DNA of 64,000 nucleotides from Isoetes taiwanensis (lineage: Eukaryota; Streptophyta; Lycopodiopsida; Isoetales; Isoetaceae). Numbering within the stretch: position 1 is the first letter of the stretch; each line of letters opens with the position of its first letter. Shown here in pieces: positions 51,605-63,227 of this stretch. The stretch spans positions 186,001 to 250,000 of the forward strand of contig JAJEKV010000195.1 of assembly GCA_021234155.1 (NCBI GenBank), in the 5' to 3' direction. The position numbers were made by a program, and so were the translations under genes. Under the pieces are notes generated by a model. It was not told where the DNA came from. It saw only the letters and a list, made by a program, of their open reading frames with translations, and did no database searches.

Positions 51605-52388
51605 GGCCATGCGTGCGGATGGTTTCCTTGAATTGTAGAGGCTTTATACTAAAGGGGGGAAGCTTGAACTCCATAGTCAAGGATATCGCTTTCATTTTCT
51701 TTATAAAATATGGGAACACGGTAGTCAGATATGGTCAATGAATGCAAGAGCAAGACGGACATGGTGGAATAGCCTGCTACTATAGGACCGCATTGATACC
51801 TTGAGTTTTCTTGCACAAAATAGACAGACATAATCGTTACATTTGGATATGAGTGCAGAACTAATGTGAAAACCCATTTTTGTGGTCGCATGTTACCTCT
51901 AGCATACAGACTCAAACTTTTATCACATGTAGCTAGATGTGATCAAGTTAGATTCATGTGTCGAACTGTATGTTGATATTCAATAACACAAAAAATTGAG
52001 GCATGTAATGCTAGTTGAGGAACTCAATCCATACATAGGGATAGAGCAGTTGACAAAGTTCGACTCTTTGGCTGATTAGAGCTTCATACAGTAGATGATC
52101 TTTTGCCACGCACGTTGAAAGAGGGGCCATCCAGCCACACAATTCGAAAGACAGTTGCCTCAGATATGCAATATATTTGACTTGCTTATCTTCAATATTC
52201 TCGATAGTGTCCATCTTCCAACACTTGTCTACAGGAGAATTAGAGGGAGCCAAGCATTGTAAATTATGTGCTTGTGGCTGAGCAAAACTTACACCTTCTC
52301 ACACATCTCCAGGTAAGATTAAACATCAGAGATGAAGAGGTGGATTTAGATCATCAATCCCTCTTCTTTGAGATAAACTGGCAACGAT
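51605..52388 (-). repeat. segmental duplication copy 1 (inverted relative to 57394-58660)
   Basis: Read on the minus strand it matches 57394-58660 with scattered differences. Exceptions are the 480-bp MITE present only in the latter and an extra TTTTCACATTAG in the latter. The common sequence has one long open stretch (SLYARGNMRPQKWVFTLVLH, QENSRYQC) with a couple of stops. It may be the remnant of a coding sequence that I cannot identify. The match ends exactly where MITE C begins. Confidence 0.8.
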
Positions 52389-53105
52389 GGAATAAAATAA
52401 CGGCTAAGGTTAGCCAAATGGCTATTTTAGTAGTTTTGCCAAGAAATACAGCTAAAGTAGATGGAAAAAATGCCCAAAAAAAAAAGAAAAATTTAGCCCA
52501 ATTTTTTTGCTGCCCAAGTGAGTTTTTAGGTTGAATAGCCAAACCTCTACCTCCAGACATATCCATCAGGACATTGATTAGCTAAACCTAAGATAGAGTG
52601 GGCTTGAAAAAATGGATAGATTAGCCCGAAATTCAACACCAATGTATGTACCAACTTTAAGAAATTTCAAATAGGGTTTAGTTTTTTCTTTTTTTTTTCA
52701 CTTCCTTTCTTGTTCCAAATACAAAGTTGAAGCATTAGAGGAAAAGGAACAATGTAGTCCTTTTCCTTTTAGGTTTTTGAAGATGTTCATGTATGTTTGA
52801 GTCGTGATTTATGTATTTACAATAAATTCAATGTCTTTGCCAAAATGCTTGGATTTTTTAAAATTACTATAGCGTGATGGCTAACATTTGCCTCTCCATT
52901 TTGTGAAAATTTAGCCAAAAGCAAGAAATTGTGATGGAGAAAAACCATTTAGTTTTTTGATTAATAAACTTTTTGGCTTTCGTCCTTCAAAAAAAAAAAA
53001 ACCATTTAGTTTAGCCAAGTGTTAGAAATTTCTAGCCCCGATTTGAAGGTAGTTTAGCTAAACCTATTTTGGCTACAGTAAAATATAGGAGTAGTAATTT
53101 ATTCC
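52389..53105. mobile_element. MITE C
   Basis: A 717-bp AT-rich element with short inverted ends (ATGGAATAAAATAA at the left; complement ATGGAATAAATTAC at the right). It contains GGCTAA and TTAGCC words and no ORF. A second copy in inverse orientation occurs at 59528-61287 and ends at the homologous target GGCAAC/GTTGCC. No clear target duplication could be read. Confidence 0.65.
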
Positions 53106-53454
53106 ATGAACAATATCCTACCAAAAATGGGGGAAGCAATTTCAAGAATCCATTCTGCCGAGCGGCCCCTTCAAGACATCTGAAAAAAATATCAGAGTCC
53201 GCCATATTCACGTTTCCTGTTTGTAGCTAATGCTTTATGCCACAATTGCCAAATGAAGGATTTGATTTTCGATGAATCGGGCAATTCCACATGAATATAA
53301 GATTCTTGATGCATCTGTTCTGGCTGATATTCCATTTGTTATGAATCATAATCTGGAGCTCTCTTGAGAGGTACTTGTAAGCTTTTTCCACAGTTTTATT
53401 TATGTCTTTGCATCTTTACTTATATTTGACTTTTGGTTAAATAAAGATACTCCA

Positions 53455-53773
53455 TAACTTTTTCTAGTATCTTATTTCACATGTTTCCTAATTCAACCAA
53501 GGCTATATATTAGAGCATTTCCTTGTGCAGTTAATAAGATCATTTATTCAAGATGGAGTATCTTTCTAGTTAGGAATTGATCTAAGTTTATCTATAATTT
53601 GAAGACCATGTATGGTTCGCCGCCAATTATATGTGCTTTCAAGTTTCCTTTACTCCACTCCTTTTAGTACCTCATTTTACATGTTTTCTAATTCAACCAA
53701 GGCTATAGCATAGAGCATTTTCTGTGCAGCCAATAGACCATTTATTCAAGATGAAATATCTTTCTCATTATCA
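53455..53773. repeat. direct repeat, two ~115-bp copies
   Basis: CTAATTCAACCAAGGCTATA and TCATTTATTCAAGATGGAGT or its variant recur 195-200 bp apart, within 53455-53575 and 53650-53773. Non-coding. Confidence 0.7.
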
Positions 53774-53779
53774 CACAGA

Positions 53780-54800
53780 ATACGCATTAACATTCTCAGC
53801 TTTATTATTTTTCCCTAGATTGAATTGCCCCCAATGCTATAGATTCATATCATCTTGCATTATCACTTTGTTCCTTCGAATATTCATTTTAAATTCCATG
53901 GTTTGAATGAATATGTACTGTGCCTCACTTCAAATACAAATAATAAGATTCTGCACCAGCTTATGATCTTATCCACTATAATAATCCAAAAGTTTCTAGA
54001 TGTCATCCTGATAGATAAACATAAGCACTTACAATCAAATATAGCAAGCTGATTAAATATAATTTAGAGTTATAATATTTTAGTGTTGATACTAACAATC
54101 ACCTTTAGCATTAGCTTCGTATATGCACACGAATTAAGTCATATCCAGAAGGGCATAATTGCATCTTCACTTTTCATCCTATTACAAACAATCTGTACAT
54201 ATAAAAACATGTAAATTTCTACTACTTGATAATACATGACGAAAAAGAAAAAGCAAAAATCATAGAGAAAGATTCAAGCAGTGCCTTCCCTTATTTAAAA
54301 CAGATGGTGTTGCCAGGTATTTGCAAAGGAACGTCTTGACAAATTTGCAAAAGAACATAATGGTTAGTCATTGACACATCCCTTGGTCTAAAGTTTAGAA
54401 TTTACTCTAAAGTTGATATAGAGTAGACTTTAGCTTTGGTGTCCAGGAATCCAACTTGTGTTAGACTTTTGTCTCTATTCAAGTTAACAAAAGGTCCTGA
54501 ACTATTGAGCAAGCATTTGTCAGGACAAGATTTGTCAGTGCTGCCAACTGGGAGTCCTTGAGGGTGAGTACCACACTCCTTAGAACTCTCCTACATTTGA
54601 CCATATCCGGGCATGTTATGCTGACTTAGTGCTGTCTAATCAGTCGATGCATGTGATGTTGAGCACAGCTTCAGTGCAATTGCTGAGATCATATATTCAG
54701 GAGGTAATGGATATGCACATTCAGCTATGTCCTCGGACAATATCTTGACATGTATCATAATGTATCATGATGTATCCTTGTATAGTTTATCGGCACTCTT
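53780..54800. other. no supported gene
   Basis: AT-rich non-coding sequence with no recognised repeats except the adjacent direct repeat. Confidence 0.5.
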
Positions 54801-54810
54801 ATTATTGCCA

Positions 54811-54950
54811 AGTTTTTTCCCCCGAAAACCCTTCTGGGCGGGGGTTTCTTAATCCTAACAGTAATACGTTTACTGTGCTCTTTTTATTGGGTCCCATAGG
54901 CTTGTTCGTCTACATGGACAATAAAAATCCATTCAACTCATTTGAATTCC
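54811..54950 (+). mobile_element. 3'-UTR fragment of a second LINE type
   Basis: The sequence AGTTTTTTCCCCCGAAAACC, CGGGGGTTTCTTAATCCTAA and TGGGTCCCATAG matches, with differences, the 3' end of the LINE fragment at 59832-60925 (TTTTTCCCTTGAAAACC, GGGGTTTTTTAATCCTA, TGGGTCCCATG). It can form a stem between the CCC-AAAACC and GGGGTTTTT parts. Only the 3' end is recognisable here. Confidence 0.6.
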
Positions 54951-54959
54951 TACATTGGT

Positions 54960-56310
54960 AGTTCAAGCAACAATAAAAATTGTAATTGTATCCTAGTGTA
55001 TGTTTTGCTTATGTTTTAATTTCTTCCAATTTAACCCTATGCATGTAGGATTTTAAAAAGCTTTTAGAGAGAAATGGTTACTGTTGCCTTTCATCCCCTT
55101 GGACAAATGGGGTGGCATTCTTAATGCATTTTTCCTCAATCAAATAGACAAGTTCTTTGTAATTTGTTACTAAGGTTATGCCTTGTTGTAGTTTAGTTTG
55201 TAACACGGCCCTAATTCTTGGTGGGTACATTGAAAGTGTACTTGCTGTATATATGAGCGTAAATCAAGAATGAGGAGAGATCATTAGACCAACAAATTCT
55301 ATTCACTCTTGTTATTAAAGGCTCTCCCTACATTGGCATTGGCATCAACGAATCTTAATATAATCGTACCCCGGTGTTTGTTTTGCATCTTTTACAGTTT
55401 CTATTAATTTAAGCCAAATGTACATAACACTTGCAAAAGATAATGCAATTTCTAGGATGCATTTTCTTCAGTCAAATAAACAAGTTTTTAAAGGCAGGGT
55501 GTACGTATAAATTTGACTGAGTCTATTTGTGCTTTTGTTAAAGTTAGTTCGTTTTGTTCTAACTCTTGATTGGTACATTAGAAGCATGCTTGCAAAGGAG
55601 GTTCATCTTGAAATTACGTATGACCCATTGAGTGTATGAGATGGGTTAATTTTGGAGCTTTTTTTGGATGAAATATATGGAAAAGGATGGTTCTCTTACC
55701 ATATTGAGCATTTTCCTTAAAACAAATTACTGTATTCTTAGGTTTTTTTGCTACCCTAGGAACGTTGATGGTATATCCATATTGTATATAGGTGAATTCC
55801 CCAGTGTTCTTCTTGCGAATTATGGAAGTACATCAAGAATGAGGGGAGATTATTAACTCATGCAAAACTTGAAGAGATCATTTCTTTACAATATAAAGGA
55901 AAAAAGCATAATACTGGCATCCGATGACCACAACCCACTCTACGGAATGGCAAAGTCAGAATATATAATTTCATATTAATCATTTTTTCCTTTTTGCCAT
56001 AGTAGTATCATGTCATGTGCATGTTCATGACTATTTTGCAACATAATTTCCTCCTAATGTGTTAGCATTTTTTTCCCTTTAATAACAATCCATTGAATGA
56101 TTTAAAATTGAATTGATTTTTTTGTCCACATATTCCAAAAAAACCCAATGGGACCGAAACATAGAACATATTAGACCTATTACTGTCCATGAATTAGAAA
56201 AAAAAAAGGGGGGGCTGAATGGTTTTCGTGGAAAAAACTTTAGTAATTAATAGGTTTACTGATAAAGTGTACATTTGTGCATTTTATACATAAATTATTC
56301 AATGTATAGT
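54960..56310. other. no supported gene
   Basis: AT-rich with only short frames. Two diverged stretches (55080-55300 and 55440-55860) share phrases such as CAAATAGACAAGTTCTTTGT and ATCAAGAATGAGGxGAGAT, so an old internal duplication is likely. Confidence 0.5.
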
Positions 56311-56319
56311 CCAAATAGC

Positions 56320-57250
56320 ACGAGAGAGAGTGGACACCCTTGACGGACTCCAACACTACTGTTGACAAGTTGGCATGATGGTGGCATTCAAGATGAATAT
56401 TTTTCATACTGCATTTTACAACTTCCTAGGGCACTTCTAACTGCACTAATCTTTCCCACAATTTCTCCATGTCAAAAGCCTTTGCAAAATTTACAAACCA
56501 ACAACGTTGGTCTTGCAGCTTGTTTCTATTGTCCTCTATCAAGACCCCAACATGAAAATATGATTTATGGTGGAGTTTCTAGGCCAGAACTTTACCTATA
56601 TAAGAGTAAACGTACCTCTGTGTTCTCTGCCCATGCTGTCAACTATTGCTCAAGAATATCAGCTAGTAGTTTTGCCAACGATGAAGTAACCATCATCATG
56701 CGGTTGTTGGTGGGGCGATGAGGATCACCTGCCTTATATATATTTGAAACAACACTGTTGGCAAGCCTGGGGGATCCTTGAAGTGCCCTATTGAACAGAC
56801 TAGTCAAGATGGAGATAATTTGTGATCTTGCCCACTTTAGCTGTTCTATTTACATGCCATGTAAAACTACAGCCTTGCCATTTGCGAGTGATTGCATGCA
56901 TTTAGTGTGTGTCTGCCTTTGTTACCATCAATGCTGGGCCTATTTATGTTAATACCTCATTTCAGCCCCAAAAGGATCATGTTGCAGCAAGTACTCCATC
57001 CACTGTTGTGACGAGATGTTCCATGTAGGTTTCATAGGTTCTTGATTCTCCAATGTTCATGGGTGATGATCAAGGAGGTATATTTCCCGCGGATGCTCCG
57101 TGCCTTCTTGCCTTTGAGGAAAGCTATGTGTGGTTTGATCATTTGAAAGTTCAGACCATTTGTTTCGAGAAAAGCTTGGCAAATGCGAAGGCTTTCTTGT
57201 GCATCTCCTCCTAAAACATCACTATGCGCACTCAAAAGGACGGTAACCAA
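56320..57250 (-). pseudogene. relic of a non-L1 LINE reverse transcriptase, copy 1
   Basis: Minus strand. Downstream-most are WFVNFAKAFDMEKLWERL (RT domain with the first catalytic Asp region FxKAFD) and a GVxxGCxLS-like end (SVKGVHSLS). Before them come the INIYKxGD-type region (VSIYKAG, NDRMMMVTSSLAKLLA) and LKGKKARSIRGKY (gKAxGxDGI-like). The pattern fits RTE/Dualen-like LINEs rather than L1. It is broken by many stops. A second copy of the same segment lies at 58683-59520. Confidence 0.6.
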
Positions 57251-57393
57251 ATTGTCAATCTATTGCTCCAAAGTAAGAAGCTGCAGAATTTCCAATCACT
57301 CTTCTGTGAGGAGCTGAGTTTAAGAGTCTGCTCGGTTGTAATTCAAGTGAAGTCGGGACACGTGGATGGTATCTTGGCATTGGATTTGCGTAG

Positions 57394-58660
57394 GTTGCCA
57401 GTCTATCTCAAAGAAGAGGGATTGATGATCTAAATCCACCTCTTCATCTCTGATGTCTATTCTTACCTGGAGATGTGTGAGAAGGTGTAAGTTTTTCTCA
57501 GCCACGAGCACATAATTTAAAACACTAGGCTCCCTCTAAGTTAGACAAGTGTTGGAAGATGGACACTGTCGAGAACATTGAAGATAAGCAAGTCAAATAT
57601 ATTGCACATCTGAGGCAACTGTCTTTCGATTTGTGTGGCTGGACCAGGGAAAAAATAAAGGAACTTTTATATTCAAAGTGGTGAAATAGATTTGGCTAAA
57701 GTATGCCAAAAGTTGAGGTGAAAGCTTCTAATGTTTAGCTAAACTTTCTAAATTTTGCCACCTATACTTTCTTACGTTTGGCTAAGCTTTTATTTAAAAA
57801 ATAAAACATCTTCTACTATTTTGCACTAATTCAAGCCTTAAATATTAACTAACCATAATAAATATAAAGGCTATAGGATAATTTGGCTAAAGTACACTAA
57901 GTCTGATGCAAAAGCTTCTAAATGTTGGCTAAATTTTCCAAATTTTTGCAGTTACACTTTCTTATGATTAGTTAAAGTCAGACGAAATGGAGGTGGGCGT
58001 GAAATAGACTTGGCTAAAATTTTATTTTTTTTAGCACAAAAAGGACCATAATTTATCCAATTTTTTTCCAAACAAGGCCAAAATTTTGCCATTTAGCTAA
58101 GTTTAGCCACTAATTTTTTCCATCTGGACGGCCCCTCTTCCAACGTGTGTGGCAAAAGATCATCTACACTATGAAGCTCTAATCAGCCAAAGAGTCGAAC
58201 TTTGTCAACTGCTCTATCCCTATGTATGGATTGAGTTCCTCAACTAGCATTACATGCCTCAATTTTGTGTTCTTGAATATCAACATACAGTTCGACACAT
58301 GAATCTAACTTGGTCACGTCTAGCTACATGTGATAAAAGTTTGAGTCTGTATGCTAGAGGTAACATGCGACCACAAAAATGGGTTTTCACATTAGTTTTC
58401 ACATTAGTTCTGCACTCATATCCAAATGTAACGATTATGTCTGTCTATTTCGCGCAAGAAAACTCAAGGTATCAATGCAGTCTTATAGTAGCAGGCTATT
58501 CCACCATGTCCGTCTTGCTCATGCATTCATTGACCATATCTTACTATCGTGTTCCCATATTTTATAAAGAAAATGAAAGCGATATCCTTGACTATGGAGT
58601 TCAAGCTTCCCCCCTTTAATAGAAAGCCTCTACAATTCAAGGAAACCATCCGCAGGCATG
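57394..58660 (+). repeat. segmental duplication copy 2 (contains a MITE)
   Basis: It is the inverted counterpart of 51605-52388, here in plus orientation, with an open stretch 58254-58619 (VRHMNLTWSRLATCDKSLSL, YYRVPIFYKENESDILDYGV). Its left border runs without break into the LINE relic (…GGATTTGCGTAGGTTGCCAG), showing the site without the MITE that occupies it in the copies at 52389 and 59528. Confidence 0.8.
57644..58123. mobile_element. MITE B, insertion proven by an empty site
   Basis: The 480-bp element starts CCAGGGAAAAAATAAAGG and ends CACTAATTTTTTCCAT. CTGGA precedes it (57639-57643) and follows it (58124-58128). The homologous unoccupied sequence in the other duplicate (complement of 52110-52140, GTGTGGCTGGATGGCCCCTC) has a single CTGGA. 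It is rich in TTTGGCTAAA words like MITE A and is of the same broad family. Confidence 0.82.
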
Positions 58661-58682
58661 CCATGGCTTCTGCATGGTTTCC

Positions 58683-59520
58683 TTGATTTATGGTGGAGTT
58701 TACAGGCCGAAACTCTGCCTATATAAGGGTATGTACCTTTGTGTTCTCTGCCCATGCTGTCAACTATTGCTCAAGAATTTCGGCTAGCAGTTTTGCCAAC
58801 GATGAAGTAACCATCATCATGCGGTCGTTGGTGGGGAAGTGAGAAACACCTGCCTTATATATTGAAACAACGTTGTTGGCAAGCCGGGGGGATCCTTGAA
58901 GTGCCCTATTGAACAAACTAGTTAAGACGGAGATAATTTGTGATCTTGCCCACTTTAACAGTTTCTGTTTACATGCCATCTAAACCTACAGCCTTACCAT
59001 TTGCGAGACATTGCATGCGTTTAGTGTATGTCTGCCTTTGTTACCATCAGTGCTGCGTCTATTTATGCTAATACCTCATTTCAGCCCCAAAAGGATCATG
59101 TTGCAGCAAGTACTCCATCCACTGTTGTGATGAGATGTTCCATGTAGGTTGCATAGGTTCTTGATTCTCCAAAATGTTCGTGGGTGATGATCAAGGAGGT
59201 ATATTTCCCGCCGATGCTCCGTGCCTTCTTGCCTTTGAGGAAAGCTATGTATGGTTTGATCGTTTGAAAAATCAGACCATTTATTTCGAGAAAAGTTGGC
59301 AAATGCAAAGGCTTTCTTCTGCATCTTCTTCTTGAAACATCACTCTGCGCACTCAAAAGGACGGTAACCAAATTGTCAATCTATTGCTCCAAAGTAAGAA
59401 GCTGTAGAATTCCCAATCACTCTTCGGTGAGGAGCTGAGTTTAAGAGTCTGCTCGGTTGTAATCCAAGTGAAGCTGGGACACGTGGATGGTATCTTGGCA
59501 TTGGATCTACATAGGTTGTT
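58683..59520 (-). pseudogene. relic of a non-L1 LINE reverse transcriptase, copy 2
   Basis: A direct duplicate of 56565-57400 at about 90% by eye. The minus strand reads WARSQIISVLTSLFNRALQG, VVSIYKAGVSHFPTNDRMMM and TSSLAKLLAEILEQ, i.e. the segment before the first catalytic Asp of a LINE reverse transcriptase (NYRPI-type region altered to NDRMM). It is followed at the right by MITE D. Confidence 0.65.
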
Positions 59521-59527
59521 ACTTGGA

Positions 59528-61287
59528 ATAAATTACTACTCCTATATTTTACTGTAGCCAAAATAGGTTTAGCTAAACTACCTTCAAATCGGGGCTAGAA
59601 ATTTCTAACACTTGGCTAAACTAAATGGTTTTTCTCCATCACAATTTCTTGCTTTTGGCTAAACTTTCACAAAATGGAGAGGCAAATATTAGCCATCACG
59701 CTACAGTAATTTTAAAAAATCCAAGCATTTTGGCAAAGACATTGAATTTATTGTAAATACATAAATCACGACTCAAACATACATGAACATCTTCAAAAAC
59801 CTAAAAAGAAAAGGACTACATTGTTCCTTTTACCAAACGGGTGGCTGCTGGATGGAGAGCACTCTATGCAATGCAAAACAATTGTTTTCGCGCAGAAATT
59901 CATGATTGGCCACGGAAAGCCCACTTATTTTGGGCTTTGGTAGAGCCTGTTTTACTGTATGGTTCTGAAGTGTGGGGCCATTAGTGCTAGTGCTTGGGAG
60001 AGCTTGGAGCGGGTGCAAAAGTCCTTTCTCACTTATAGCCTCGGAGTTAAAACAACGGTGCCCTATGCTATTCTTTTACAAGAGACTGGTTTTTGGCCTC
60101 TTCAACATTCTGCCATGAAGCGCCATCTCCACTATATCTGCAAGGTGCACCACATGGATGATGTTAGGTATCCTGTTCTTGCACTTGCCATGGCTGAATC
60201 TCCTCAGCGTTTGAAACGATGTTGGAAAGAGCATTGCACTACGTGGTTTGCCCGCTTGGGCAACTAGAGCAAACCTTTGCGATGCTTGCCGATTCGATCC
60301 CGAGCTTTTGCAACAATATCTCAATGGTCATTTTTCTCAAAAGATATGGGACGCAGTTACTTTGGCCCAAGTGAAAACTGGTCATTATCATGCACACATA
60401 AATCCCACCTTGGCACCAGGTTATTTGCTTGCTTCATTGTCCAGGAACAAGCTTGTAGCTATTGCATCAATTCGCACGGTGTCCCACAGGCTACGGATTG
60501 AGACAGGTAGATGGGAGCGGCCACAATTGTCGCGAGAAGCGAGACTATGTGCCATGTTGCCGATTCTGTTATTGAAGATGAAAGCCATACTCTTCTCGAA
60601 GTTGCCACGCTTTTTGAGATAGTCCTAATCATTTTTTGACCTTAGCATTTCATTCCACGCTTCCACAACTTCTTAGAGCACCATCTGTGCATGACTTGGC
60701 ATTATACATACTTGAGGTTCTAGATAAACATCTGCAATTACTGAACCCTCAGTAGTCATTATCTCCGCTTGTCTAGTATCATCATTACTGCAAAGGTTTT
60801 TCCCTTGAAAACCTTTTGAGGCAGGGGTTTTTTAATCCTAGTAGTAATGATTGTACTAGCCCATTATATGGGTCCCATGATCTATTGGTCTCCGTGGACG
60901 TTTAAAAAACTATTCTATTCTATTCTTTTCCTCTAATGCTTCAACTTTGTATTTGGAACAAGAAAGGAAGTGAAAAAAAAAAGAAAAAACTAAACCCTAT
61001 TTGAAATTTCTTAAAGTTGGTACATACATTGGTGTTGAATTTCGGGCTAATCTATCCTTTTTTCCAGCCCACTCTATCTTAGGTTTAGCTAATCAATGTC
61101 CTGATGGATATGTCTGAAGGTAAAGGTTTGGCTATTCAACCTAAAAACTCACTTGGGTGGGAAAAAAATTGGGCTAAAATTTTCTTTTTTTTGGGCATTT
61201 TTTCCATCTACTTTACCTGTATTTCTTGGCAAAACTGCTACAAAATAGCCATTTGGCTAACTTTAGCCGTTATTTTATTCCATAGTT
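59528..61287 (-). mobile_element. MITE D, split by a LINE fragment
   Basis: The two parts, 59528-59831 and 60926-61287, together match MITE C in inverse orientation (TGGAATAAATTACTACTCCT at the left, TTATTTTATTCCAT at the right). At the right end the host sequence AGTTGCCAGTCTATCTCAAA resumes as in the unoccupied copy at 57394. The internal 1.1 kb is a LINE 3' fragment. Confidence 0.7.
59832..60925 (+). mobile_element. 5'-truncated second-type LINE (C-terminal end) nested in MITE D
   Basis: The plus strand encodes, with frameshifts, VLYGSEVWGH-like sequence, WESLERVQKSFLTYSLGVKT, LQETGFWPLQHSAMKRHLHY, TVSHRLRIETGRWERPQLSR and DSVIEDESHTLLEV, the typical end of RTE/I-like LINE ORF2. A 3' UTR and a tail of TATTC repeats (60910-60925) follow instead of poly(A). 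The MITE sequence TGTTCCTTTT/CTTTTCCTC is interrupted exactly here. The same 3' UTR is found at 54811. Confidence 0.75.
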
Positions 61288-61389
61288 GCCAGTCTATCTC
61301 AAAGAAGAGGGATTGATGATCTAAATCCACCTTTTCATCTTTGATGTCTAATCTTACCTGGAGATGTGTGAGAAGGTGTAAGTTTTGAT

Positions 61390-62046
61390 GATCACTTTCG
61401 GACAAATATAAAAAGTATAATATATTCTTATTCGCCTCAATGGGCGTGAAAATTGATGAGGTGCTGGCAAATGCTATTGGTGGGAGGCCGCATATTCCAT
61501 AAGATGGGAACACTTTTGCCACGGCAAGGGTTTAGGTTTATTAATCATCATTATTCATGATTTAAATGCAAAGTTTATACATTGATGATACTGTCATTAG
61601 ACAGTTTCAACACAAAAATAATTGCAAAAGCAATAACATTGATGATGCTATCATTAAACTATTTCAATAACAAAAATAATTACAAAAGCAAATAATGTCC
61701 ATTCTTGCCAATATCAACGTGTGTTGTTATTGAAGTTGCACATAAGGACGCTAAAGGCCAAGTAAAAACATTAGCCCGTTACTAGTATTCCCTTAAATTG
61801 CATCGTCAAGAATCTAGACAATCTTATTGTAGGCTACAACAAAGCAGAAACTATCATAGAACTTTTATAAATATAAATTTTTGTAGATCAAAAACATCCT
61901 ATGGACCAGCGTCATGGACCTAAGTCCTTATTCACACCTAATGGACATATATTAATAAAAGGAACCATGTTAGTTAACCACTGCAAAATATGCTAGTAAA
62001 ACAATCTAAAAAAATTGTTTATAAGCATGTATGCCTCGACCATGTC
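61390..62046. other. no supported gene
   Basis: AT-rich. A short direct repeat, CATTGATGATxCTxTCATTA with CAxAAAAATAATT(A/G)CAAAAGCAA, occurs twice at 61578-61700. No ORF. Confidence 0.5.
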
Positions 62047-62213
<167 letters not shown>

Positions 62214-63227
62214 TATTTTAACGTTACGCACACATATCACACATAGCCTTTCCATTCCATTCCATTTATGAGTTTTATTATATCACACGTAACCTTTCCA
62301 TTCCATTCCTTTTATGAATTTTATTATGTTCAAATATCTCATGCCCTTCATATCCATTATATATCATATATTTTGAAAAGATTATTTGTTATTTTAGTTA
62401 TATTCTTTTGTTTTTAGTTTTTGTTGTCTTTTGCTTTTTGTTTTGGTGAGTTATGGGAGATGTTTTTTTTTCTTTTTTTTTTTGAAAAAGAAATAGGAAA
62501 TCAAAAAATATTGGCAAGTTCATGATTAACATATAAACCATCAAATGTAGCGAAAATCCCATAACACACCAAAACAAAAGGTTCCAATTTTGTTTTTCCT
62601 TTTCGATACAAAATGCGGCCATAATAACATTGTCTCCTCAATATCTTCATAAAAGCTTACTGCACTACAACGATGCATGACAAAGGATATGATCAGAATG
62701 ATCAACTGGGCAAAGAGCATGATTTGATGCTTTACAAATCATATTTTAATCAATTAATAGGGTGTTACCAAATCCGTCCGAAAATATGGTATTTTGACAC
62801 AAAAAACTTAATTAAATATGAACATATCATATATCATCAAAAACATCCTAGAAAGAGCTTTCCAACGCAATAAAAACACTCAAAATGGAGCCTGAATTCA
62901 AAAGTCATGATAAAAACCATATTATCATCAAATCTGCATGACGTGCACTTTGCAAAAAAGTATCCAGATTGAAAAGTACAAAAAGCAGGTTTCTATCTTG
63001 ATAGATTTGGGTCAAATTCTATGCCAATAGAAAGATCTCTACATAAGCTTTCAAGGAGCTCCAGATCATTTGAATCTGGCCTCTGTAGTTCAAGTTATGA
63101 ATGCAGAAACAATTGACATTCTCTCTCTACACTTTTTTCCTTTTTCTATTTTTAATGCTTAGATATTACATACAATGGTTTGATAAAAAAGAACCTCTCG
63201 TAAAAATCTTATTTATTTATTTATTTA
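62214..63227. other. no supported gene
   Basis: Contains a near-duplicate pair ATATCACACxTAxCCTTTCCATTCCATTCC at 62236 and 62280, homopolymer runs and an (ATTT)n run at 63210-63232. No supported ORF. Confidence 0.5.

Noticed and set aside
24726-58128. The gypsy element and MITE B both have CTGGA target duplications
   Set aside because: A 5-bp match between two insertion sites is expected by chance often enough, and the flanks are otherwise unrelated.
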